From positions 2,232,001-2,296,000 of the forward strand of contig NZ_NSDJ01000001.1 of the NCBI RefSeq assembly GCF_003610915.1: a stretch of DNA of 64,000 nt, in the 5' to 3' direction. Origin of the DNA: Rahnella variigena. Lineage in GTDB: Bacteria > Pseudomonadota > Gammaproteobacteria > Enterobacterales > Enterobacteriaceae. The notes under the pieces were generated by a model that had not been told where the DNA came from, searched no databases, and saw nothing but the letters and a program-made list of their open reading frames with translations. The translations under genes and the position numbers were made by a program. Of this stretch, positions 25,503 through 33,262 are shown one piece after another; positions within the stretch are counted from its first letter, which is position 1; every line of letters begins with the position of its first letter.

Positions 25503-25531
25503 TGTACAACTTTATTATTTTTGTACAACTT
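25503..25531. promoter_or_regulatory. Paired TGTACA sites, likely MlrA operator
   Basis: TGTACAACTT occurs twice, at 25503-25512 and 25522-25531, in the gap between mlrA and the divergent XRE-cupin gene. As I recall, the E. coli MlrA site at csgD is two TTGTACA/TGTACAA arms separated by 12 bases; here the two TGTACA cores are 13 bases apart. The site could control the nine-gene operon, the XRE-cupin gene or both. Confidence 0.6.
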
Positions 25532-25624
25532 GCCTAATACTTTTCTCCTACATTATTTTAACTTGCAATGTTCTCATATCAGAGATATTTTCCCGATATT
25601 GAGATTTAACCGCAGGGTAAGGAA

Positions 25625-26194
25625 ATGGAAGAAGGGCAGGAAAGTCACGATCTGCGTCTGGCTGAGCGTCTGGCAGAATTGCGTATCGGGCAGGGCTGGT
25701 CACTTGAACAACTGGCGCAACTGACCGGTATCAGCCGCGCCACGCTTTCACGGGTGGAACGGGCAGAAACCAGTCCGACCGCTTCTTTGCTGGGCAAACT
25801 GAGCGCGGCTTACGGGCTGACCACTTCACGTTTGCTGATGGCGCTGGAAGATAACCCGCCGGAGCTTATACGCCGCGCGCAGCAACCCGTCTGGAATGAT
25901 CGCGAAACCGGTTTTGAGCGTCGTTCGGTATCCGCGCCTGCGCCCGGTTTTCGTGCTGAGCTGATTTCCGGTTTGCTGAAATCAGGCGCGACCATTTCGT
26001 ATGATTCCCCGCCGGTTGACGGTCTCGAACAGCATATCTGGATGCTGGAAGGCGTGCTGGAATTCACGCTCGATGGCCGCTGTTACCGGCTGGAAGCGGG
26101 AGACTGTCTGCGTTTTCATCTTCACGGCACGTCATCTTTTCACGTACCCGGCCCGCAGGATGCCCGTTACGTCATCGTTATTTCACGTCCTTAA
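25625..26194 (+). CDS. XRE-family regulator with C-terminal cupin
   Basis: The 189 residues contain a helix-turn-helix at about 12-66 (LRIGQGWSLEQLAQLTGISRATLSRVE) and a cupin barrel from about 115 (IWMLEGVLEFTLDGRCYRLEAGDCLRF). This two-domain type usually represses a nearby operon and responds to a small ligand in the cupin. It is divergent from mlrA and followed 24 bases on by a GNAT gene, with which it is probably co-transcribed. Confidence 0.85.
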   Translation: MEEGQESHDLRLAERLAELRIGQGWSLEQLAQLTGISRATLSRVERAETSPTASLLGKLSAAYGLTTSRLLMALEDNPPELIRRAQQPVWNDRETGFERRSVSAPAPGFRAELISGLLKSGATISYDSPPVDGLEQHIWMLEGVLEFTLDGRCYRLEAGDCLRFHLHGTSSFHVPGPQDARYVIVISRP

Positions 26195-26218
26195 CCTCTG
26201 ATGAAAAGGGCTATTCCC

Positions 26219-26758
26219 ATGCAAAACAGCAATGAAGAAGTGGTGATCAGCGAAGTGCAGGGCGGCGTGCTGACGCCGGAGGATCTGGATGCGCTGGCGG
26301 AGACGCTGATGCAATCCGTCGCACTCGGCGCAAGTATCGGATTCATTTTGCCTTTTGGTTTTGTGCAGGCGCAGGCCTTCTGGCAAAAGCTTTTGCCGGC
26401 TTTTGAGCGTGGTGAAAAGCGTCTGCTGGTGGCGCGGGTGGCAGGGAAAATTGCCGGTACTGTGCAACTGGTGGTCGATCAGCCCGCCAACGGCATCCAT
26501 CGCGGTGACGTGGTGAAACTGATGGTTCACCCCGACGGCCGCCGTAAAGGGATCGCCCGTCAGCTGATGACGTCGGTCGAAGCGCTGGCACGCGAAGAAG
26601 GCAAAACCCTGCTGGTGCTGGATACGGTGACGGGCAGTCCGGCACAGACGTTGTATGAAAATCTGGGCTTCGCCCTGAGCGGGACGATCCCGCATTATGC
26701 GATGTCAACGGAAGGGATGCTGGAATCGACGAGCGTGATGTATAAGGTTCTGATGTGA
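26219..26758 (+). CDS. GNAT-family N-acetyltransferase
   Basis: ATG 26219 follows AGGG by nine bases; another in-frame ATG at 26201 has no ribosome site. The 179 residues have the GNAT core: VKLMVHPDGRRKGIARQLMTSVEALAREEG binds acetyl-CoA (R/Q-x-x-G-x-G/A type), and TGSPAQTLYENLGFALSGTIP is the C-terminal strand. The substrate is unknown. Its downstream gap holds the second long inverted repeat. Confidence 0.85.
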   Translation: MQNSNEEVVISEVQGGVLTPEDLDALAETLMQSVALGASIGFILPFGFVQAQAFWQKLLPAFERGEKRLLVARVAGKIAGTVQLVVDQPANGIHRGDVVKLMVHPDGRRKGIARQLMTSVEALAREEGKTLLVLDTVTGSPAQTLYENLGFALSGTIPHYAMSTEGMLESTSVMYKVLM

Positions 26759-26776
26759 AATGTTTTAAAGTCAAAA

Positions 26777-27353
26777 CCGTGGGCGTCGGCCCACACCGAC
26801 TTGGGGGGCGGCCTATCGCCGCCGCCCCCCAAGACCCCCCGGGCTCTTTCACTGCACGCTCCGCTCGCTGACTATGTTTCATCAGCCGCAGTGATAGCCG
26901 CAAAATCCCGCCGCTGCGCGGTTCCCTCCCATCGGGTTACAACCCGCGCAAAAAGATGCGCGGTTTTCCACCTCTCGTCCGGCGGTATTTTGGAACCGGC
27001 CTCAGGCTCTTAATTCACAACCTGACTGATTTTGAAATCTAAAAACTGTCTGCCCTTGAATTTAAGATGCTGCGGGCGTTTCAGAAAGCTTGCTGAATGA
27101 GAGGTTGCAGACCTAAGGCTGCAATCCCGAAATGAAGGTACCGCGCAGCGGCAAGATTTCCAGCCTGTCGCGGTGGTTGCTGAAACATAGCCAGCGAGCG
27201 AAGCGCGCAGTGTAAGAGCCCGGGATTCTCAAGGGGTGCGGCGACAGGCGCCCCTTGAGGCCAGTTTGGGTGGCAACCCAAGGTTTTGTGGGTGTGGGCG
27301 GCGAGCCCACGACCTTGACCTTTAAGCCAGTGTGGGTGGCAACCCACGGTGTT
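26777..27353. repeat. Two-armed intergenic inverted repeat, copy 2
   Basis: It again lies between convergent genes. The left arm starts GTGGGCGTCGGCCCAC and CTTGGGGGGCGG, followed by CCCGGGCTCTTTCACTGC. The right arm (27090-27353), read on the minus strand, is nearly identical to the left arm of copy 1 at 10857-11107. The arms face each other across an unrelated centre of about 80 bp. The element fills almost the whole 631-base gap between the GNAT gene and the ABC permease. No protein gene is credible inside it. Confidence 0.85.
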
Positions 27354-27389
27354 GACCTTAAAAAAGCCGAAATATAGCAGCGGCCTCTG

Positions 27390-28400
27390 CTATCTCTTCT
27401 GAATGTACGTCAGCGCCAGCGCCACCGCCAGCACCAGCCCTTTGATGATATCCATCGCGTAATACGGCACCGACAACATCACCAGTCCGTTCGACAGCAC
27501 GCCCAGAATGACTGCGCCCAGCAGGGTTCCCAGCGCATTCGGTTTACCGGAACCTGCCAGCGAGAAACCGATGTAGGCGGCGGCAACGGCGTCCATCAGG
27601 TAACCGCCTCCGGCATTCACCTGCGAAGACCCGATACGTGAGGCCAGCAAAATACCCCCAGCCCCGGCCAGAACGGATGACATCACATAGGCAATCACGC
27701 GGTAACGTGCGGTGCGGATCCCCGCCAGACGTGCGGCCAGCGGGTTGCCGCCGATGGCGTACATGCGGCGGCCATGTTTGGTCAGCGACATAAACAGTTG
27801 TACCGCAATGGTCACGACGGCCATCACGATGACAATCACCGGCACCTGACCGAGCAGGCTGAACACCGCGGGCACCGTGCCTTCGGCCATGTCACCGCTC
27901 GGCAGTAACATGTTTTCAGTGATCGAACCGCCGTAGCTGTAGGTCATCGCTGCGCCCTGAATCACAAACAGGCTGGCGAGGGTGGCGAGCATGTCAGGGA
28001 TCTTCAGGATGACGATAAGGAAAGCGTTGAACAGGCCGACCAGCGTACAAAGCGCCAGCGTGATCAGTATCGCTTCGGTGGTGCCGAAACCGTGCCAGAC
28101 GAACATCGAAATCACCAGCGCATTGGCGAGTGACGCCGTTGACCCGACGGATAAATCGAAGCCGCCGACCGCCAGTGAAATCGATACGCCGATAGCAATC
28201 ACCGTCACGATGGCAATCGAACGCAAAATGTTGATGATATTCGACGGCTCAAGGAAGTTATCTGATGCCACACCAAAACCGGCAATCAGCAATACCACGG
28301 TCAGCAACATGCCCCATTTATACAAAAACTCGAACAGCTGATGACGCCACGGCTGACTCGCTGCGGGCACGCTTTCTTTACTCACCACGGCTTTGTTCAC
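27390..28400 (-). CDS. Ribose-type ABC transporter permease
   Basis: The 336-residue inner-membrane protein has eight to ten hydrophobic segments and the BPD_transp_2 pattern (FGVASDNFLEPSNIINILRSIAIV, LAVGGFDLSVGSTASLANALV, ALGTLLGAVILGVLSNGLVML). It forms a carbohydrate importer with the overlapping upstream ATPase gene (4-base overlap). No periplasmic binding protein gene is adjacent. Control by methionine is suggested by MetJ-like boxes before the ATPase gene. Confidence 0.85.
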   Translation of the reverse strand: MNKAVVSKESVPAASQPWRHQLFEFLYKWGMLLTVVLLIAGFGVASDNFLEPSNIINILRSIAIVTVIAIGVSISLAVGGFDLSVGSTASLANALVISMFVWHGFGTTEAILITLALCTLVGLFNAFLIVILKIPDMLATLASLFVIQGAAMTYSYGGSITENMLLPSGDMAEGTVPAVFSLLGQVPVIVIVMAVVTIAVQLFMSLTKHGRRMYAIGGNPLAARLAGIRTARYRVIAYVMSSVLAGAGGILLASRIGSSQVNAGGGYLMDAVAAAYIGFSLAGSGKPNALGTLLGAVILGVLSNGLVMLSVPYYAMDIIKGLVLAVALALTYIQKR

Positions 28401-29899
28401 GCGGGTGTTCCTCCGGTTGAATAGACTAATAAGGTTTCTTCGTCGACGTTAGCGGCGTCGAGTTCGGCCACAATGCGGCCATCCCACAACACCAGAATGC
28501 GGTCGCATAAACCGACCAGTTCGGCGAACTCACCGGAAGCATAAATAATGCCTTTTCCCTGTTGCGCCAGGCCGTCGATCAGCCTGAACACGTCCGTTTT
28601 GGCTTTGATGTCTACGCCTTTGGTCGGTTCGTCGAAAATCAACACCTGACTCTCGCTGCGCAGCCATTTTCCGATAGCGACCTTTTGCTGGTTGCCGCCG
28701 GAAAGCCGTGCCAGCTTCTGCATTGGCCCGGAAGCGCGAATGCCTAAGCGGCTGATAATGTCTTTTGCCCATGACAGTGACTGGCGCGCGTTGAAAATAC
28801 TCCAGCGCGAAAAAGTGTCATCGGCAGTCACACTCAGGTTCATCGGGATATTTTCATCAATGAAAATCCCTTCCTTGCGCCGTTCTTCCGGCACTAACGC
28901 CAGCCCCTGTTCGACAGAAAGGTGCGGCTCTTTCGGCTTCCACGGTTTGCCATTCAGTTCACCGCTTTCCACCTGACTCGGCGTCGCGCCAAACAGCGCC
29001 TTGCACAGTTCAGTTTTTCCGGCACCCGCCAGCCCGGCAATGCCGAGGATTTCGCCACGATGCAGGCGCAGCGAGATATCGCGCAGTTTGTCTTTATCGT
29101 GCATGCCGTGAATGCTTAGCAGCGTTTCACCGCTGTGCGGCGGACGGCGCGGTGGATAGATATCGTCGAGCTGATGGCCGATCATTTTCTCGATAATGTG
29201 CTCGTTGCTCAGGCCGTCCATGCTGTCATCGCTGACCAGACGCCCGTCGCGCAGCACCGTCATGCGGTCGCAGATATCACGCAGTTCATGGATACGGTGC
29301 GAGATAAACACAATCGCCATTCCGGCGGCTTTCAGCTTGCGTACCAGTGCGAACAGACGCGCACTTTCCGCCTGATCGAGCGGGGCGGTCGGCTCATCGA
29401 GGATCAGGAACCGGCATTTATGCGATAACGCCCGCGCCAGCAAAATCAGCTGTTTTTCCGCCAGCGTGCAGCTCTCGATGCGAGCCCGCAGGTTGATGTT
29501 CAGCCCAAGCTGTTCGGTCAGTAACTGTGCCTGACGGTAAAGCTGCGGCCAGTGATGCAGATGACCCGGTTCAGAAAGGCGGTCGAGCATGATGTTTTCG
29601 GCAACGTTCAGCGTCGGCACCAGCGCGACGTCCACTTCCTGCTGCACCAGATGAATCCCGTGCTCGCGGGCATGATGCGGCAGGCGGATATTTGCGGTTT
29701 TGCCGTCGATAGTGATCTGCCCGGTGTAATGTTCATGCGTGCCGGAAAGCACCGCCATCAGTGTCGATTTCCCCGCGCCATTCGCGCCGACTAACGCATG
29801 GACGGAGCCGCCTTCCAGCGTGAAATCCACCTGGCGCAGGGCAGGAAAACCGGCAAATGAAATCGAGATATCGCGCATCTCAAGGAGGGAGGTGGTCAC
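28397..29899 (-). CDS. Ribose-type ABC transporter ATPase with two nucleotide-binding domains
   Basis: The 500 residues contain two ATPase domains, as in RbsA/MglA. The first has Walker A GANGAGKST near residue 38 and Walker B FLILDEPTAPLD. The second has a degenerate Walker A GLAGAGKTE near 290 and the signature LSGGNQQKVAIGKWL near 400. It starts with GTG at 29899 without a clear ribosome site; an ATG lies seven codons in. It energises the permease encoded downstream. Four tandem 8-bp MetJ-like boxes lie 23 bases before the start. Confidence 0.87.
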   Translation of the reverse strand: MTTSLLEMRDISISFAGFPALRQVDFTLEGGSVHALVGANGAGKSTLMAVLSGTHEHYTGQITIDGKTANIRLPHHAREHGIHLVQQEVDVALVPTLNVAENIMLDRLSEPGHLHHWPQLYRQAQLLTEQLGLNINLRARIESCTLAEKQLILLARALSHKCRFLILDEPTAPLDQAESARLFALVRKLKAAGMAIVFISHRIHELRDICDRMTVLRDGRLVSDDSMDGLSNEHIIEKMIGHQLDDIYPPRRPPHSGETLLSIHGMHDKDKLRDISLRLHRGEILGIAGLAGAGKTELCKALFGATPSQVESGELNGKPWKPKEPHLSVEQGLALVPEERRKEGIFIDENIPMNLSVTADDTFSRWSIFNARQSLSWAKDIISRLGIRASGPMQKLARLSGGNQQKVAIGKWLRSESQVLIFDEPTKGVDIKAKTDVFRLIDGLAQQGKGIIYASGEFAELVGLCDRILVLWDGRIVAELDAANVDEETLLVYSTGGTPA

Positions 29900-29921
29900 T
29901 GGGCGTTCGGCCTTATTAAAT

Positions 29922-29953
29922 AGACGGATGGGTATTTAGACGTTTAGCCGTCT
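29922..29953 (-). promoter_or_regulatory. Tandem MetJ-like boxes before the orphan ABC transporter
   Basis: Four consecutive octamers read AGACGGAT, GGGTATTT, AGACGTTT and AGCCGTCT. Compared with the met box AGACGTCT they match at 6, 3, 7 and 7 of 8 positions, in perfect 8-bp phase. MetJ binds at least two adjacent boxes. The position just upstream of the start codon suits repression by S-adenosylmethionine-bound MetJ. Confidence 0.7.
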
Positions 29954-30060
29954 AAGACTCGCAGTAGCAGAGTTTTAACATATCAGGGAATTTAAGCAAC
30001 AAAATAAAAGTGATAACTAAGAGCGAAAAGATCTAAAGTCTTCAGCGGAAACTCGATCGA

Positions 30061-30190
30061 CTCCCTCCCCTGCGAAGGGGAGGGTTGGGGTGGGGTATTA
30101 AAGACAAATCAGCGGGTTAAGTCACCGCGCAGGCATTTGCGTTAATACTTAAAACCCTCTCCCGGCCTCCCCCTTCGCAGGGGGAGGAGC
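30061..30190. repeat. Inverted pair of GC-rich REP-like hairpins
   Basis: One unit at 30061-30096 (CCCTCCCC-TGCGAA-GGGGAGGG, then TTGGGGTGGGG) faces a second in inverse orientation at 30153-30190. They are separated by 56 bases, a BIME-like arrangement. It lies just after the stop of the VOC gene and before the ABC ATPase promoter, so it likely ends transcription of the seven-gene operon. Nothing else is visible in the gap 29954-30200. Confidence 0.7.
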
Positions 30191-30200
30191 TAAAAGCAGA

Positions 30201-31061
30201 TCATTCCTCGCTGAATTTAAGCGCGACCCCTAGCCCGTCCGCTGCCCGGACAGACACGAGATCAACGTCATCCCTGAATGTAATTTCCCCCACCCGCAAA
30301 CTATTCCGTACGGCCTCCAGCGAACGGGTGGCGAATTCCAGTCCGACCATCCGTGCGCTGCCGTTTTCGCCTTCCGGCACAATGCCGAATTCAGCGGTGG
30401 CTTGCTCCGGCGTGACAAACCGGACGGTGGCGCGACCCGCGCGCAGGATCACTTCCTGCGGTCTGATCTCCAGTGCAGCGGCACCAAACAACTCGCCATA
30501 GACCTTTGCGGCGTCCTGCGGATGTGCCGCAGAAATCACAAAGCCGGTGATATCGGCAACGGCGTTCGGGTGGTTTTGCCATTCGTTACGCCACACCAGT
30601 TCCGGCGTCAGATGATGACAGAAGAAACTGCGGCCATTCGGTACGCGGCCAGTGGCCAGCGGTACGGTACGGAAACGCGCATTCGGCGAGGTGCCATCGT
30701 TGAGCGCCACAGGGCGGAAGAATTCTGCCGGTGCGGAACCCGCAATGTTTTGCTGTTGCAGATGTTCGTACACCGCCGATGAATTCTGCGTTTTCCACAC
30801 CAGACCGGTCAGGCCAAGCGGCGCCTGCCACAGGTCTTTGCGGGTGTGCGCGTTGCCCGGCTCATAGCCGAGCAGTTCCAGATAGTTTTCACCGAAAATC
30901 GCCAGATGATTACTGGATCCCAGCGAGTGATGACCACGCGTCGTGAGATGGAATCCCAGGCGGCGGAACTGCTGTTCGGCCTGATTCAGCTGTTCGGCGA
31001 CGTTGATCACCACGTGATCAAGCTGCGGGCGAACGGGCTGCGGATGTTGAGCTTCAGTCAT
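30201..31061 (-). CDS. VOC/glyoxalase-like domain protein
   Basis: The 286 residues start MTEAQHPQPVRPQLDHVVINV. Two halves each resemble the vicinal oxygen chelate fold: LDHVVINVAEQLNQAEQQFRRLGF, and later VADITGFVISAAHPQDAAKVYGELFG. The putative metal site histidine is in LDHVV. It is the last gene of a seven-gene operon and overlaps the CMD gene by eight bases. Such proteins cleave or isomerise small organic molecules; the substrate is unknown. Confidence 0.75.
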   Translation of the reverse strand: MTEAQHPQPVRPQLDHVVINVAEQLNQAEQQFRRLGFHLTTRGHHSLGSSNHLAIFGENYLELLGYEPGNAHTRKDLWQAPLGLTGLVWKTQNSSAVYEHLQQQNIAGSAPAEFFRPVALNDGTSPNARFRTVPLATGRVPNGRSFFCHHLTPELVWRNEWQNHPNAVADITGFVISAAHPQDAAKVYGELFGAAALEIRPQEVILRAGRATVRFVTPEQATAEFGIVPEGENGSARMVGLEFATRSLEAVRNSLRVGEITFRDDVDLVSVRAADGLGVALKFSEE

Positions 31062-32163
31062 TAAACGGTTCTCCCAGCGTTAACATCAGACGGTTTGCCC
31101 AGGCGAAGAACGCCGCAGACTGCGCCAGATCGACAATCTCAAGTTCGTCTAAACCCTGTTCGCGCAGCGCCGCAATGTGCTGCTCAGTGGCGACCGGTGG
31201 GGTAGCGGAAAGCGCGGCGGCGAAATCAATTTCGGCCTGCCAGCGCGGAGATTGTTCTTTGCTGAGAATGCCACCCGGCGGGGTGTCGATCAGGCGCTGG
31301 ATATCTTCCGTCTGTTTGGAAAGCTGGCTGGCTTTGCGCGAATGCACCGATGCGCAGTAAATACAGCCGTTGATTTTGCTGGCGACGGTGGCGGCGAGTT
31401 CGCGCTCTTTGCGCGGCAGCCCGCCGGAGGTGTAGAAAATTCCTTTGTCGGTCAGCGTGCGCTGTTCGAGCACCGGCAGATTGCGGCCTAACAGGCGGAA
31501 ATAGTCGGAATCCGTATGACCGAATTTCGCCAGGATCGCCTGCTGGGCTTCATCAAATTCTTCCAGCTTTTTCGCCGGTATCCACGGCTCCCAGCCCAGT
31601 TCTTCCTGGGTAAAGGCCTGTGGTGCATCGCGTCCGCTGTGGGTATTCGGTTCGGTGCGCCAGAATGCGGCACCGACCGGTTTATTGCTGCCGTTCTCTA
31701 CCGGCTTGCCGCCAATCAGCCGGTAGCTGCGCAGCACACGGCTCTGGAAACTGACGAAAGCGATCAGTTGCGACAGTGTGACAATCGCATCTGCCGACCA
31801 GCCCGCTTTTTTCAGTGCCTGCAAATGCGCCGGCGTCGCGCTGGCAGGTTTGAAACTCAGGCGTTCACCGTGCGTCAGCGCAGCGTCGAGACGGGCAGTT
31901 TCGTCGATGTCGGGCAAATCCTGCAAACGTTCGGAATAGTGGTTAGTCAGTTGCGAATCGCCATGCCAGCGCGCGACGTTTTGCGCTAAACGCAGGCGTT
32001 CAGCCAGTGAAAAATCTACGCCATCCTGTTCGGTAAACAGCGCGTCATAGCTGCCCTGTGCGTGACGGGTTGCGGCATCACGTGTGTCGCGAGCCTGTTT
32101 CAGCGCCGAGTCCGGGGCGATGTCAGCCAGCTTTTCCAGCAGGTCGGTCGAATAGGTAGTCAT
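31054..32163 (-). CDS. Fused carboxymuconolactone-decarboxylase / AhpD-like peroxidase protein
   Basis: The 369 residues join two related domains. The first (about 1-180) is a CMD-type helical domain without cysteines (LQALKKAGWSADAIVTLSQLIAFVSFQSRVL). The second has the AhpD-type redox motif ELAATVASKINGCIYCASVHSRKA near residue 260, with the CxxC cysteines and a nearby histidine. In relatives these are two genes of the Avi_7169/Avi_7170 families as I recall them; here they appear as one protein. It overlaps both the monooxygenase gene and the VOC gene. Likely role: handling peroxide or oxidised products of the monooxygenase. Confidence 0.78.
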   Translation of the reverse strand: MTTYSTDLLEKLADIAPDSALKQARDTRDAATRHAQGSYDALFTEQDGVDFSLAERLRLAQNVARWHGDSQLTNHYSERLQDLPDIDETARLDAALTHGERLSFKPASATPAHLQALKKAGWSADAIVTLSQLIAFVSFQSRVLRSYRLIGGKPVENGSNKPVGAAFWRTEPNTHSGRDAPQAFTQEELGWEPWIPAKKLEEFDEAQQAILAKFGHTDSDYFRLLGRNLPVLEQRTLTDKGIFYTSGGLPRKERELAATVASKINGCIYCASVHSRKASQLSKQTEDIQRLIDTPPGGILSKEQSPRWQAEIDFAAALSATPPVATEQHIAALREQGLDELEIVDLAQSAAFFAWANRLMLTLGEPFND

Positions 32164-33221
32164 AGGGCTTCCCTTGAGAATGAGGAGTCGGCAGTGGAGG
32201 TGGAAACACGGCGTTGCGGCGTGCGGCGAACCCAGCCGAGGGCGGGCGCAACGTGACGGGCAATCAGTTCGATAGAACGTAAAATGTAAGGGTGCGGCGG
32301 ATCGATGGAATGCACCTGAAACGCCAGATCGGTGACACGTGCCAGGGCGGTATCGGCCTGCAACGTCGCGGTGACCTGCGCCGCCGTGCCGAGATGCACG
32401 TCGAAGGCGCGGATGTAATCGTCCAGCGTATCGCCTTTCACAATCTGCCCGCTGGCGCGGTGGTTTTCGGCCTGACGGCGTAAGCCTTTTTGCGCCAGTT
32501 CACGAGCTTCATCGCCGTTTTCAGTGACGAATGCGGTACGCGATCCCATGATGCGCGGCGTCACGCCTTCCGGCAGTGCATCCAGATAGGCATCGATAAT
32601 CGGGTTTTGCAGTTCATCGAGACGTAAATCTGGCGCATCTTGCGGACGTGGCTGGGTGCGCGAAAGCATCAGGCCGTCACCGGATTTACCGGCACGTGCG
32701 CCGCCGTCCACCGAGAACGTCGCCTGCCAGATACGGTTCGCCAGTTGCGGAGCGGCCGGATATAAACGGTTATCGGTGCCTGCCAGCGGTTCGCCGCGCC
32801 AGGCGGTGAGCAGGGTTTGCAGATTGTTGCCAAAGGCCTTGCCGCGATCCTGACTTTCCAGCCCGAACGGCGGGAATGACGTCGGCGTACCGCCCGAGCC
32901 TAAACCGATTTCAAGCCGTCCGCCGGAGAGTAAATCCAGCACGGCGGTGTCTTCGGCAACGCGCAATGCGTTTTCCATCGGCAGCGTGATCACGCCGGTG
33001 CCGAGACGGATAAAGCGGGTATGCGCTGCCACCTGCGCGAGGAAAACCAGCGGCGCAGGCAGGCCGCCTTCGGCCTCGTGAAAATGGTGCTGCGCGACCC
33101 ACGCGGAATCAAAGCCTAACTGTTCGGCGTGAATAATTTGCTCGGTCGCCAGCCGGTAACGTTCCTGCGCGCTGGTGTTGTCCAGCAGGCGGGTGAAGAA
33201 TCCAAGACGTTTACTGCTCAT
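32160..33221 (-). CDS. FMN-dependent luciferase-like monooxygenase
   Basis: ATG 33221 (MSSKRLGFFTRLLD) follows GAGGG. The product has 353 residues and the TIM-barrel bacterial luciferase-like pattern: LGFDSAWVAQHHFHEAEGGLPAPLVFLAQVAAHT, IRLGTGVITLPMENALRVAEDTAVLDLLSGGRLEIGLGSG. It looks like the KPN_01858-type family associated with a peptide-type ABC importer. It needs reduced flavin from a reductase that is not encoded in this operon; RutF is the nearest flavin reductase. Oxidation of an imported organic sulfur or nitrogen compound is a reasonable guess. Confidence 0.82.
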   Translation of the reverse strand: MSSKRLGFFTRLLDNTSAQERYRLATEQIIHAEQLGFDSAWVAQHHFHEAEGGLPAPLVFLAQVAAHTRFIRLGTGVITLPMENALRVAEDTAVLDLLSGGRLEIGLGSGGTPTSFPPFGLESQDRGKAFGNNLQTLLTAWRGEPLAGTDNRLYPAAPQLANRIWQATFSVDGGARAGKSGDGLMLSRTQPRPQDAPDLRLDELQNPIIDAYLDALPEGVTPRIMGSRTAFVTENGDEARELAQKGLRRQAENHRASGQIVKGDTLDDYIRAFDVHLGTAAQVTATLQADTALARVTDLAFQVHSIDPPHPYILRSIELIARHVAPALGWVRRTPQRRVSTSTADSSFSREAL

Positions 33222-33262
33222 AATGTCCCTCTTTTTTTCTGTACGGGCTTTCATGTACGGGT

